From: JBFONV01 sp040779335
Lineage (GTDB): Bacteria; Pseudomonadota; Gammaproteobacteria; Enterobacterales; Alteromonadaceae
DNA length: 64,000 nucleotides
Reading direction: 5' to 3'
Assembly (NCBI GenBank): GCA_040779335.1
Contig: JBFONV010000006.1
Location: forward strand, 186,001-250,000
This document shows positions 25,082 through 34,343 of this stretch, piece after piece (the stretch's first letter is position 1; each line of letters opens with the position of its first letter). The notes under the pieces were generated by a model that saw only the letters and a program-made list of their open reading frames with translations, had not been told where the DNA came from and made no database searches. Made by a program: the position numbers and the translations under genes.

Positions 25082-26695
25082 ATGACATCAACACATAAAA
25101 TAAACACTATTCGTCGTTCATTACTGATTATGATCAGTGGCTTTATTTCGACAATTTTAATCTGCAGCATTGTGTTTATCGCATTTACCTTTATTGATGC
25201 CACCAAAAAGCAAATTGAAGCAAGTACCATTCAATGGACTAACATAATTGCTAAGTACAGTATTGAACCGCTGAAAAATGATGATCACGACACGCTCAAC
25301 GAAGCATTGTCGACGCTCTCCTTTGTTCCATATATTAACTACGTTCATATATATAATGCTCAAGAGAGCGCTGACAAAATTGGTTTTTTCACCAGCTACA
25401 ATCGCAACAATAACTTTCCCGCCATTGCTGATAAAATAAATGAATTGCAAGCGCTGCAATCCACGCGTTATCAGCCAAATTTTTTAGAAATGATCGTCCC
25501 GATCCGCGATAATGAGCGGGTATTGGGTTACATCTATATTCAATCCAGTTTAAAAGAAATAGATGAGCTAATTAAACAAATCATGGTCATAGCCGCAATG
25601 GTTATCTCAATTACGCTGTTACTGTCTTTTCTACTGACGTCTAAACTAGATCGCACTATAACGACACCGATTAAAAGTTTAACTGAAACCATCCAAAAGC
25701 TATCACAATTAAAAGATTACGGGATGCGATGTGACCCCATGCCGTATCAAGATGTTGATATTTTAGCGCGCAATATTAATATCATGCTTAACCGTATCGA
25801 AAAGCATATAATTAAGCAGGACAACGCCGAGCAGCAAATATTGAGGTTAAATCACGAACTCGAAGATAAAGTCAATAAAAGGACTGACGCGTTAAAAGAA
25901 TCAAACCAAGAATTATTATCAACCTTAGAAAAACTTCATCAATTCCAAGGCCAACTAGTAGAAAGTGAAAAAATGGCCTCATTGGGTGATATGGTTGCCG
26001 GTGTTGCTCACGAAGTAAATACCCCCATCGGATTAGGTGTAACAGCCTCTACTTTACTTTCTGACCGTTTAGATGAAATTAAGACCGCATTTGAAGATAA
26101 AACCTTAAAATCAAGCCAACTGAAAAAATTTCTCAATGATGGACTTGAAAATGTCGGTATTATTTATCGTAACCTTAACCGCGCAGCCGATCTGATCTCT
26201 AGCTTTAAAAAGGTCGCCGTTGATCAATCAAATGAAAATGATCGCTTCTTTAATGTCAACCAATTACTCAATGAAGTGTTGTTGACGCTCAAGCCACAAC
26301 TTAAAAATATTCCTTATAAAATTGAAATAAACTGTCCAGAAGATCTATCTGTCACCAGTAAACCTGGGCCAATCAACCAGATACTGATCAATCTTATTTT
26401 AAACTCGGTGATACATGGTTTTGAAGGTAGAGATGAAGGTACTATCACGATCACCATTATGTCACTTAGCGGACAGCTCAATATATGCTATCAAGATGAT
26501 GGCGTTGGTATAGATAAATCCATCCGCACCAAAGTCTTTGATCCCTTTATAACCACTAAACGCGGTGAAGGGGGTAGCGGCCTTGGTTTGCACTTAGTCT
26601 ATAATTTGGTCACTCAAGCGCTGGGTGGCACAATAGATTTAGAAAGCGAACCAGGACACGGCGTAAACTTTAATATCAACTTCCCAGTTAATTAA
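25082..26695 (+). CDS. Membrane sensor histidine kinase
   Basis: 537 residues: a membrane helix at about 14-38, a periplasmic sensing region (about 40-165), a second helix (about 167-187), HAMP (about 188-245), a coiled coil rich in Glu and Lys (about 245-300), then the kinase core. The H box is GVAHEVNTPIG with phospho-acceptor His-310. The N box is NLILNSVIHG, and the G boxes are DDGVGID and GGSGLGLHLV. This H-box type is common in HisKA kinases of the 4-type. There is no receiver or HPt domain. The ArcA gene lies 177 bases downstream, but adjacency alone does not make them partners. Confidence 0.9.
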   Translation: MTSTHKINTIRRSLLIMISGFISTILICSIVFIAFTFIDATKKQIEASTIQWTNIIAKYSIEPLKNDDHDTLNEALSTLSFVPYINYVHIYNAQESADKIGFFTSYNRNNNFPAIADKINELQALQSTRYQPNFLEMIVPIRDNERVLGYIYIQSSLKEIDELIKQIMVIAAMVISITLLLSFLLTSKLDRTITTPIKSLTETIQKLSQLKDYGMRCDPMPYQDVDILARNINIMLNRIEKHIIKQDNAEQQILRLNHELEDKVNKRTDALKESNQELLSTLEKLHQFQGQLVESEKMASLGDMVAGVAHEVNTPIGLGVTASTLLSDRLDEIKTAFEDKTLKSSQLKKFLNDGLENVGIIYRNLNRAADLISSFKKVAVDQSNENDRFFNVNQLLNEVLLTLKPQLKNIPYKIEINCPEDLSVTSKPGPINQILINLILNSVIHGFEGRDEGTITITIMSLSGQLNICYQDDGVGIDKSIRTKVFDPFITTKRGEGGSGLGLHLVYNLVTQALGGTIDLESEPGHGVNFNINFPVN

Positions 26696-26743
26696 TACCT
26701 GACCACGTTATTGTCGAAGCAGAGAATATTGTGTTTTTTGTAC

Positions 26744-26757
26744 ATGTTATATAACAT
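26744..26757. promoter_or_regulatory. Perfect 14-bp palindrome upstream of arcA
   Basis: ATGTTAT directly abuts its complement ATAACAT, 115 bases upstream of the arcA start, in the gap after the kinase gene. This is a likely dimer-binding operator. It resembles Zur-type half sites but has shorter spacing, so the regulator is not assigned. Confidence 0.5.
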
Positions 26758-26872
26758 AGTCGATATGGAAGGTTATACACTGCTCCATTGATAGTGGTTT
26801 GTTCCCCGTCAATGAGCACACATTAATTTAATTGGTGTTAGCTAATTAGTTATAAATAGTGGAAGAACACAC

Positions 26873-27574
26873 ATGCAAAAACCTCATATTCTTATCGTAG
26901 AAGATGAAGATGTTACACGCTTTAACTTACGCAATTTATTTGAAGCGGAAGGATATCAGGTATTCGAAGCAACTGATGGTGATTCTATGAATCGTCAATT
27001 GCAACAAAATGCTATTAATCTCGTGATTATGGACATTAATTTACCAGGGAAAAACGGCCTTTTACTCGCCCGCGAACTCAGCGACAACAGAGATCTTGGC
27101 TTGATCTTTTTAACCGGTAGAGATAGTGACATTGATAAAATTCTTGGCCTTGAAATTGGTGCGGACGATTATTTAACCAAACCGTTCAACCCAAGAGAAC
27201 TCACCATTCGAGCACGTAATATCCTGAACAGAATTACCCAAAGTAAAAATGAAATGGACAATGCGATCATCAAGTTTAATAAGTGGACTTTAGATGGTAA
27301 TTCTCGAAAAATGACTGCCCCTAATGGTGAAATTATTGCTATTCCACGTGGTGAATATCGGGCACTAAGATTATTGATAGAAAATGCTGGGCAAATAGTG
27401 ACTCGCCAACAATTGATCAAAGAAATGACCGGTCGAGATTTACGTTCAAATGACCGCACAGTTGATGTTACGATTAGGCGTTTACGTAAACATTTTGAAT
27501 CAATCCCTGACTCCCCTGAACTGATCAATACTATTCACGGTGAAGGTTATCGCTTTATTGGCTCGGTTGAGTAA
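26873..27574 (+). CDS. arcA: Two-component response regulator ArcA
   Basis: 233 residues with a receiver domain (1-120; phospho-acceptor Asp-54 in VIMDINLPGKNGLLLAREL, Lys in LTKPFNPREL) and an OmpR-type winged helix (about 135-232; NDRTVDVTIRRLRKHFES). Long stretches are nearly identical to E. coli ArcA as remembered, including MDINLPGKNGLLLAREL and EIGADDY. ArcA controls respiratory and central metabolic genes in response to redox state. The gene for a lone HPt protein lies tail-to-tail 8 bases away, as expected for the three-part Arc relay known in Shewanella. Confidence 0.95.
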   Translation: MQKPHILIVEDEDVTRFNLRNLFEAEGYQVFEATDGDSMNRQLQQNAINLVIMDINLPGKNGLLLARELSDNRDLGLIFLTGRDSDIDKILGLEIGADDYLTKPFNPRELTIRARNILNRITQSKNEMDNAIIKFNKWTLDGNSRKMTAPNGEIIAIPRGEYRALRLLIENAGQIVTRQQLIKEMTGRDLRSNDRTVDVTIRRLRKHFESIPDSPELINTIHGEGYRFIGSVE

Positions 27575-27582
27575 ACAAAGTC

Positions 27583-27924
27583 CTAAGCAAGCCACTCCTG
27601 AAAAGCTTTTATAGCGATTTCATTTTCATCGCATAAATGTTTAAGTAACTCTTGTTTAAGTGCCCAGCTGTCAGTTGATTTTTCGATAGTCACTAATTGT
27701 TTGTGCACTTGAATTAGACCAGCACTGCCAGCCGCACCTTTCATCTTGTGGCATTGTTCCTCCCACAAAGATTGTGATTCTTCATCAACCGCCTTAGCGA
27801 TTTCAATTAAATATAATTTTGATTGCGTAATATAAAGATCCAGCATTTGCGCAACGACATTTTTGCTTAAATTTTCTAAATACCCCTGTAACAAAGGCAT
27901 ATCTAACTGATTGAAATTACTCAC
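27583..27924 (-). CDS. hptA: Histidine phosphotransfer protein HptA (Arc relay)
   Basis: 113 residues forming a single HPt four-helix domain; HKMKGAAGSAGL contains the phospho-acceptor His-59 in the standard HxxKG context. It resembles the C-terminal HPt domain of ArcB. In Shewanella, HptA passes phosphate between the sensor ArcS and ArcA, replacing the HPt domain that E. coli ArcB carries itself. Its position convergent with arcA supports that role here. The sensor gene is not in the window. Confidence 0.88.
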   Translation of the reverse strand: MSNFNQLDMPLLQGYLENLSKNVVAQMLDLYITQSKLYLIEIAKAVDEESQSLWEEQCHKMKGAAGSAGLIQVHKQLVTIEKSTDSWALKQELLKHLCDENEIAIKAFQEWLA

Positions 27925-28255
27925 GCTCGATACCTAATATTGCTAAATTATTCGGCATTGTAGCAAGCCTAGCGGTGATGTCATCTAGAGAATTACGTAT
28001 TAGTTCATTACGACCATTAATTTTTTTGGCGAGGATGGATATACGCATAATTTGATTTTAGTAGTAAATTCATTCAAAATAGCCGACCTTTTTGCTAGGG
28101 TATTTTATTTTCATAGGTTAATTCGAACGATTTAATCGAAATTATTATAAGGAATACTAGCGAAAATACGATAGAATATGCGCCCTTGAATTTAGACATT
28201 ACAGGGCATATATACTGGTCTACTGTAATGTTGTACTTTTAAAAGCGGAGTAATA
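27925..28255. other. Divergent promoter region between hptA and folE2
   Basis: This 331-base gene-free region must hold the outward promoters of hptA and folE2. Its folE2 side contains a perfect inverted repeat (28196-28231) and a GGAG ribosome site. The rest shows no recognisable element. Confidence 0.7.
28196..28231. promoter_or_regulatory. Inverted repeat upstream of folE2
   Basis: Perfect 9-bp arms ACATTACAG and CTGTAATGT are separated by 18 bases that include a TATACT-like -10 element. The right arm ends 24 bases before the folE2 ATG. It could be a repressor operator or a leader hairpin. Zur is a candidate regulator because folE2 genes are zinc-responsive in several bacteria, but the match to the Zur box is poor. 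Confidence 0.5.
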
Positions 28256-29179
28256 ATGCCGACATCAATGCCGGATATTGCCAACCACACCACAGCGCAA
28301 ACTGAAGGTAAGCTTGATTGGGTTGGTATGAGTAATATAGAAATACCAATCATGGTCGCCTCTAAAGGAGAAGCCGAGCGTGTGGTTTCTGCTCATGTTG
28401 ATGCATTTGTCAATCTAAGAGAACCTAAAGCGAAAGGCATTCATATGTCTCGTTTATACCTGCTTTTAGACGAACTATCCCGCGATAGCGTGCTAAATTA
28501 TCAAAGCTTAGTGGCCTTACTAGATGGTTTTATCAGCAGTCATCAAGACTTAAGTGATAATGCAAAGGTGCAATTTCGCTTTGATTATCACCTTAGACGT
28601 AAATCGTTGATCAGCGGTAAACAGGGTTGGAAAGCATATCCAGTCACTATTACCGGTCGATTAAATCAAGGTGCTCTGGATATCGAACTCGCCATAGATG
28701 TCCGATATTCTTCGACATGTCCTTGTTCAGCGGCACTAGCAAGACAACTCATACAAAAAGCATTTAAAGAGAAGTTTACCCAAGGCGATGTTGACTTAGA
28801 TTCAATCCATGAATGGCTGGGAACAACTGAAGGGATTGTTGCGACACCGCATAGCCAACGCTCTGTCGCTGAAGTTAAAGTAAAATTAAACAGTAGCGTC
28901 AATGAATTTCCAGTCACCGATCTGGTTAATACCATTGAAGACTCTTTAAAAACGCCTGTGCAAGCCGCCGTTAAACGTGAAGATGAACAAGAATTTGCTC
29001 GTTTAAATGGTCAGAATTTAATGTTTTGTGAAGACGCAGCCAGACGTTTGCAGCATAGCATGAACCTTGAAACGCAATATGATGATTTCTGGTTAAAAAT
29101 CAACCATTTAGAATCTCTTCATGCTCACGACGCGGTCAGTGTCACCACCAAAGGTATTGCTAACGGCTATCAGCCATAA
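28256..29179 (+). CDS. folE2: GTP cyclohydrolase I type IB
   Basis: 307 residues of the FolE2 (GCYH-IB) family. The N-terminus has LDWVGMSNIEIPI. YSSTCPCSAALARQL holds the conserved cysteine that binds the active-site metal, and VATPHSQRS follows. It converts GTP to dihydroneopterin triphosphate for folate synthesis and, in many bacteria, for queuosine. Unlike FolE it does not depend on zinc, which is why it is often induced on zinc loss. AAGCGGAG precedes the ATG. The gene stands alone with an AT-rich hairpin after it. Confidence 0.95.
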   Translation: MPTSMPDIANHTTAQTEGKLDWVGMSNIEIPIMVASKGEAERVVSAHVDAFVNLREPKAKGIHMSRLYLLLDELSRDSVLNYQSLVALLDGFISSHQDLSDNAKVQFRFDYHLRRKSLISGKQGWKAYPVTITGRLNQGALDIELAIDVRYSSTCPCSAALARQLIQKAFKEKFTQGDVDLDSIHEWLGTTEGIVATPHSQRSVAEVKVKLNSSVNEFPVTDLVNTIEDSLKTPVQAAVKREDEQEFARLNGQNLMFCEDAARRLQHSMNLETQYDDFWLKINHLESLHAHDAVSVTTKGIANGYQP

Positions 29180-29193
29180 GCTTGAAACATTTT

Positions 29194-29221
29194 AATGTAC
29201 TTATATTAAAATAAGTACATT
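29194..29221 (+). terminator. Probable folE2 terminator hairpin
   Basis: Perfect 11-bp arms AATGTACTTAT and ATAAGTACATT with a 6-base loop lie 15 bases after the folE2 stop. The stem is AT-rich and no long T-run follows, so an operator role cannot be excluded. Confidence 0.55.
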
Positions 29222-29235
29222 TATGCCCTTGTCTG

Positions 29236-29278
29236 TCGAATAAGAACATTATCGCTCCTATACTATGCTCTTATTCGA
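29236..29278. repeat. Perfect 10-bp inverted repeat
   Basis: TCGAATAAGA and TCTTATTCGA are separated by 23 bases in the folE2-gltB gap, 15 bases after the first hairpin. The function is unknown. Confidence 0.6.
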
Positions 29279-29849
29279 TCACAAAATCATCGCCTACCCA
29301 AAAACCGCTTCCTTACTTAGCTAGTGTTAACGTTTCACCACTAAAATTTGAGGCACCATAGGCCAACCCCATAAAAAGATTCAAACTATTCTCTTATCTA
29401 ATGATTTTATAGCCGCTAAAGTCACTTCTTTAATCCGTTCATCACGGAATTTGCATAGCAAGTTGTCTATACCACGCGCATAGTCTCCGCATACAAAGTG
29501 AATAAATAGTGAATAAAGTAAATTTTAGTCATTATTTGTAAATCTGCGCTGACATTTTTATATACATGAAAACTTTTATAGGCAATTACAAACCGGCCCA
29601 ATCCAAGCAAAAACAGCAACACTAGTAAAAACAGGTGGTACAGGCCGAACAACAATCATTCTCAATACAAAATAATGTTGTAATAATATTACGAGCAAAA
29701 GCTCTATTTTTATTGACCTTTGTTCAATAAGTGTTTAATGTTACCCGTTCCTCTTGGTAAAAGCGGGATAGTTATGCATTTTTTTTATAAAAATATTCCC
29801 TTTGCACTGTTCCTTATACCAAGTCGGTAATAACTTTAGGAGAAACATC

Positions 29850-32800
29850 ATGCAGCTATACGATCATCAATATCAAAAAGACAACTGTGGCTTTGGCTTA
29901 ATTGCTCATCAACAAGGTGAAACCAGTCACAAGTTGATTAAAACGGCAATTTTTGCACTTGATCGTATGCAGCACCGCGGTGGCATTGCAGCTGATGGGA
30001 AAACCGGCGATGGCTGTGGCTTACTGTTGCAAAAGCCCGACAGTTTTTTTCGTGCGATTGCCGAAGAGAATAATTGGCAATTAGGAAGAAAATACGCAGT
30101 CGGCATGATATTTTTGAACCCTGATCCTATTGAAGCCGCCTTATCCAAGAAAATTTTAGAAGAAGAACTTGCTCGAGAAACTCTAACATTAGTGGGTTGG
30201 AGAGTAGTTCCTACAGATAAATCTATTTTAGGGGAAATTGCCCTTGGTAATTTACCCAGTATTGAACAGGTATTTGTTGACGCCCCTCCTGGGTGGCGTA
30301 ACCGAGATCTTGAGCGTCGATTGTACATGGCTCGACGCCGCGCGGAAAAACGCATCACTGATAGCCAATTTTATGTTGCCAGCCTTTCCTGCTTAGTCAC
30401 TATCTATAAAGGTTTGATGATGCCGGTTGATCTCCCTAATTTCTATTTAGATCTGGCCGATATTCGTATGAAAAGTGCTATTTGTGTATTCCATCAGAGG
30501 TTTTCAACCAACACTTCGCCACAATGGCATTTAGCACAGCCATTTCGTTATTTAGCTCACAATGGCGAAATTAACACTATTAAAGGCAATCGCCAATGGA
30601 GTCGAGCTCGTACCTATCGTTTTCAATCGCCTTTGCTTCCAGATTTGCGTGACGCAGCTCCTTTTGTCAATGAAAGCGGCTCTGATTCTTCTTCACTTGA
30701 TAACATGCTCGAGTTGTTTCTCGCCGGAGGAATGGACTTATACCGCGCGATGCGATTGTTAATGCCGCCAGCCTGGCAAAACAGCCCATGTATGGATGAT
30801 GACTTAAGGGCATTCTATGAGTTTAACTCAATGCATATGGAGCCTTGGGATGGCCCTGCAGGTGTAGTGATGACCAATGGTCGACATGTTGCCTGTAACC
30901 TTGATCGCAATGGTCTGCGACCAGCACGATATGTTATTACCCGCGATGGTTTCATTACTTTGGCCTCAGAAGTCGGTATTTGGGATTACGGCGAAGATGA
31001 AGTCATAGAAAAAGGCCGAGTAGGTCCAGGTGAAATGCTCGCTATTGATACTTACACCGGTACTATTTTCAACTCCGCTGCGATCGATAATGAATTAAAG
31101 GTGCGCCATCCTTATCGCGAGTGGCTCGATAAAAATATACGTCGTTTGATCCCTTTTGATAAACTTGATGCTGAGTTGATCGGCCAACGTATATTTACCG
31201 ATCATCAGCTCAATGAATACCATAAAATGTTTAACTACAGCTACGAAGAAATTCAGCAAGTAGTGAAAACCCTCGCGGAAAATGGCCAAGAAGCGACTGG
31301 TTCTATGGGTGACGATACCCCGATGGCGGTTTTATCTAGCCAGCCTAGAACGCTATATGACTATTTTCGCCAGCAATTTGCCCAGGTCACCAATCCACCA
31401 ATTGACCCGCTTAGAGAAAGCTACGTAATGTCTTTAGGTACCTGTATTGGTCGTGAGCATAATGTATTCAATGAAACCACCGGTCACGCTGATCGTATTT
31501 TATTTGAAACGCCAGTACTGATGTACACGGGTATTAAGCAACTGCGCGAGCTTGATCCTAAAAGCTATCGCAGTGATACGCTAACGCTAAATTACGATCC
31601 TGAAGAAGGACTAAAAGCCGCCATTGAACGATTATGTGATGAAGCGGTGGACTTAGTTCGTAACCAAAATACCGTTATTTTAATACTGTCTGATCGTCAA
31701 ATTCACCCTGGCTTAGTACCTATTCCCGCAGCAATGGCGGTAGGTGCAGTGCAAAAAAGACTCGTAGATCAGCAACTTCGATGTGATTCGAACATTATTG
31801 TTGAAACTGCTTCGGTAAGAGATTCCCATCAATTTGCCGTACTATTAGGTTTAGGGGCTACCGCTATCTACCCATTTTTGGCCTTTGAAACCGTTGAGCA
31901 AATGGTTGAAAAAGGACAAATAAATCTCAGTGCACGCGAAGCCGTTAAAAATTATCGTAACGGCATCAATAAAGGGTTATTGAAAATTTTATCCAAGATG
32001 GGTATTTCGACTATCGCCAGTTATCGATGTGCAGGCCTGTTCGAGGTAATAGGTTTACATAGCGATATCATGGAGTTATGTTTCCCTGAGCTTCCCAGTC
32101 GTATTCAAGGAGCGAATTTTGAAGATATTGAACAAGATCATATTAACCTAGCCCGTAAAGCCTTTTTACCACACCAGAAAGTGAGTCACGGAGGGTTATT
32201 AAAATATGTACATGGCGGTGAATATCATGCGTTTAATCCTGATGTCGTTACCTACCTTCAAGATGCAGTACGCAGTGGTGAATATAGTCAATACCGAAAA
32301 TTTGCCGATGCCGTCAATAACCGTCCGCCAGCAACACTAAGAGACTTGTTGGCATTAAAAGAAGAAACTACGCCAATTTCAATTGACGAAGTAGAGTCTG
32401 ATAGTGAGATGTTTAAACGCTTTGACAGCGCAGCCATGTCAATTGGCGCGTTAAGCCCTGAAGCGCACGAAGCACTGGCTATTGCCATGAATCGTCTCGG
32501 TGGTAGCTCAAACTCAGGTGAAGGCGGCGAAGATGAACGTCGTTTTGGCACTGTAAAAAATTCACGCATTAAGCAAATCGCATCAGGTCGTTTTGGCGTT
32601 ACTCCTCATTATTTGGTTAATGCTGATGTCTTGCAGATAAAAGTGGCGCAAGGCGCTAAGCCTGGCGAAGGGGGACAACTACCCGGCGATAAAGTTACGC
32701 CACTGATTGCGAAACTAAGATTTTCAGTACCTGGGGTGACATTAATATCACCGCCGCCTCATCACGATATTTATTCAATTGAAGATTTGGCTCAGTTAAT

Positions 32801-34310
32801 TTTCGATCTTAAACAAGTTAATCCCAAAGCCATCATTTCAGTAAAATTGGTATCGGGTCCTGGGGTTGGCACTATAGCTTCCGGTGTTGCCAAAGCCTAC
32901 GCCGACTTTATAACTATTTCAGGATACGATGGTGGTACGGGCGCCAGCCCGTTAACCTCTGTTAAATACGCAGGGTGTCCTTGGGAATTAGGGCTAGCGG
33001 AAGCGCATCAATCACTCGTGACCAATGGCTTACGTCACAAAGTTAGACTGCAGGTTGATGGCGGTTTAAAAACCGGAATCGATATTGTAAAAGCCGCTAT
33101 TTTGGGCGCAGAAAGCTTTGGTTTTGGCACAGCGCCAATGATCACCTTAGGTTGTAAATTTTTACGAATTTGCCACTTAAATAATTGTGCTACGGGTGTG
33201 GCAACACAAGACGAAGTATTGCGCGAGAAGTTCTTTAAAGGTTTACCCGATCAAGTGATGAATTACTTTAAATTCATCGCGCATGACGTTCGTGAAATAC
33301 TAGCCAAGTTAGGAGTTGAAAGTTTAACGGCATTGATTGGTCGAACCGACTTGTTAGTACCCCTTGCCGGCATCAGTGCGAAACAACAAAAGCTCGATCT
33401 TTCTCCTATTATCGCCCCAGTGATTGCCGGTGAGAACACGGCCCTATATCAAACTGAGGCCAATAATCCGTTTGACGAAGGTTTGTTAAACAAACAACTC
33501 GTTAAAGCCGCTAGTGAAGCAGTTACTCACAGTACCGGTGGAGAATTTAGATTTAGTATTCAAAATACTGATCGTTCAGTCGGTGCCGCGCTTTCCGGTG
33601 AAATTGCTCGTCATCATGGGGATCAAGGTATGGCTGCCAATCCGATCACCATACATTTGTCCGGTACTGCAGGCCAAAGTTTTGGTGTCTGGAATGCGGG
33701 TGGTCTAGAGATGATACTCACTGGCGATGCCAACGATTACGTCGGTAAAGGTATGACTGGCGGTAAGATCACCGTTAAACCCCCTAAGGGCGTTGAATAT
33801 CTGAGTCACAAAACCATGATCATGGGCAACACCTGCTTATACGGTGCGACGGGCGGTAAGCTCTACGGGTGCGGACGAGCGGGAGAACGATTTGCCGTGC
33901 GTAACTCTGGTTGTATCGCTGTTATTGAAGGTGCTGGTGATCACACCTGTGAATATATGACCGGTGGTATTGTCACTGTTCTTGGCGATGTTGGCGTTAA
34001 CTTTGGCGCTGGAATGACGGGTGGTTTTGCCTATGTACTTGATGAAGCAAACGATATAGAGACACGTTTGAACAAAGAGTCCATTGAAATGCTGCCGATT
34101 GAAGACTTGGTTATTCACCAAGAACATTTACGTGGCATTATCAGTCAACATTTTGAAGAAACAGACAGCCTAAGAGCACAAGAAATTTTAAATAATTTCG
34201 ATACTTACGCGCCGATGTTTAAATTAATTAAACCAACAGCCATCGATGTAAAAACCTTATTAGGACATCGTAGCCGTTCGTCGGCAGAACTTCGTGTTCA
34301 AGCACAATAA
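29850..34310 (+). CDS. gltB: Glutamate synthase (NADPH) large subunit
   Basis: 1486 residues. The N-terminal class II glutaminase starts at Cys-13 (KDNCGFGL), exposed after removal of a short propeptide, and HRGGIAADGKTGDGCG follows. Then come the central domain, the FMN-binding synthase barrel (about 800-1200) with the three cysteines of the 3Fe-4S cluster in CKFLRICHLNNCATG, and the C-terminal beta-helix of repeated GG motifs. It makes two glutamates from glutamine and 2-oxoglutarate with GltD. The start is set at the ATG behind TTAGGAG, giving the E. coli length, instead of an in-frame Met 16 codons earlier. Confidence 0.97.
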   Translation: MQLYDHQYQKDNCGFGLIAHQQGETSHKLIKTAIFALDRMQHRGGIAADGKTGDGCGLLLQKPDSFFRAIAEENNWQLGRKYAVGMIFLNPDPIEAALSKKILEEELARETLTLVGWRVVPTDKSILGEIALGNLPSIEQVFVDAPPGWRNRDLERRLYMARRRAEKRITDSQFYVASLSCLVTIYKGLMMPVDLPNFYLDLADIRMKSAICVFHQRFSTNTSPQWHLAQPFRYLAHNGEINTIKGNRQWSRARTYRFQSPLLPDLRDAAPFVNESGSDSSSLDNMLELFLAGGMDLYRAMRLLMPPAWQNSPCMDDDLRAFYEFNSMHMEPWDGPAGVVMTNGRHVACNLDRNGLRPARYVITRDGFITLASEVGIWDYGEDEVIEKGRVGPGEMLAIDTYTGTIFNSAAIDNELKVRHPYREWLDKNIRRLIPFDKLDAELIGQRIFTDHQLNEYHKMFNYSYEEIQQVVKTLAENGQEATGSMGDDTPMAVLSSQPRTLYDYFRQQFAQVTNPPIDPLRESYVMSLGTCIGREHNVFNETTGHADRILFETPVLMYTGIKQLRELDPKSYRSDTLTLNYDPEEGLKAAIERLCDEAVDLVRNQNTVILILSDRQIHPGLVPIPAAMAVGAVQKRLVDQQLRCDSNIIVETASVRDSHQFAVLLGLGATAIYPFLAFETVEQMVEKGQINLSAREAVKNYRNGINKGLLKILSKMGISTIASYRCAGLFEVIGLHSDIMELCFPELPSRIQGANFEDIEQDHINLARKAFLPHQKVSHGGLLKYVHGGEYHAFNPDVVTYLQDAVRSGEYSQYRKFADAVNNRPPATLRDLLALKEETTPISIDEVESDSEMFKRFDSAAMSIGALSPEAHEALAIAMNRLGGSSNSGEGGEDERRFGTVKNSRIKQIASGRFGVTPHYLVNADVLQIKVAQGAKPGEGGQLPGDKVTPLIAKLRFSVPGVTLISPPPHHDIYSIEDLAQLIFDLKQVNPKAIISVKLVSGPGVGTIASGVAKAYADFITISGYDGGTGASPLTSVKYAGCPWELGLAEAHQSLVTNGLRHKVRLQVDGGLKTGIDIVKAAILGAESFGFGTAPMITLGCKFLRICHLNNCATGVATQDEVLREKFFKGLPDQVMNYFKFIAHDVREILAKLGVESLTALIGRTDLLVPLAGISAKQQKLDLSPIIAPVIAGENTALYQTEANNPFDEGLLNKQLVKAASEAVTHSTGGEFRFSIQNTDRSVGAALSGEIARHHGDQGMAANPITIHLSGTAGQSFGVWNAGGLEMILTGDANDYVGKGMTGGKITVKPPKGVEYLSHKTMIMGNTCLYGATGGKLYGCGRAGERFAVRNSGCIAVIEGAGDHTCEYMTGGIVTVLGDVGVNFGAGMTGGFAYVLDEANDIETRLNKESIEMLPIEDLVIHQEHLRGIISQHFEETDSLRAQEILNNFDTYAPMFKLIKPTAIDVKTLLGHRSRSSAELRVQAQ

Positions 34311-34343
34311 CGCGAAATGAAAAAATACTGTGAGTAGCAAAAG

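Larger units (their letters stand above)
29180..29849. other. Long gene-free region upstream of gltBD
   Basis: About 670 bases contain two inverted repeats near folE2 and then AT-rich sequence without a convincing gene on either strand. The region next to gltB must contain its promoter and leader; no riboswitch or attenuator was recognised. The start of gltB has a clear TTAGGAG ribosome site. Confidence 0.7.

Noticed and set aside
25082..26695. The kinase next to arcA as the Arc sensor
   Set aside because: It has no PAS, receiver or HPt domain as in ArcB or ArcS, and its gap to arcA holds its own regulatory palindrome. It is annotated only as a sensor kinase.
28196..28231. A confident Zur box in front of folE2
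   Set aside because: The repeat arms and 18-base spacer do not match the compact Zur palindrome, so only an inverted repeat is reported.
29927..34127. Several open frames of 60-140 codons on either strand inside gltB
   Set aside because: They lie fully inside an intact, conserved GltB and have no start signals of their own.
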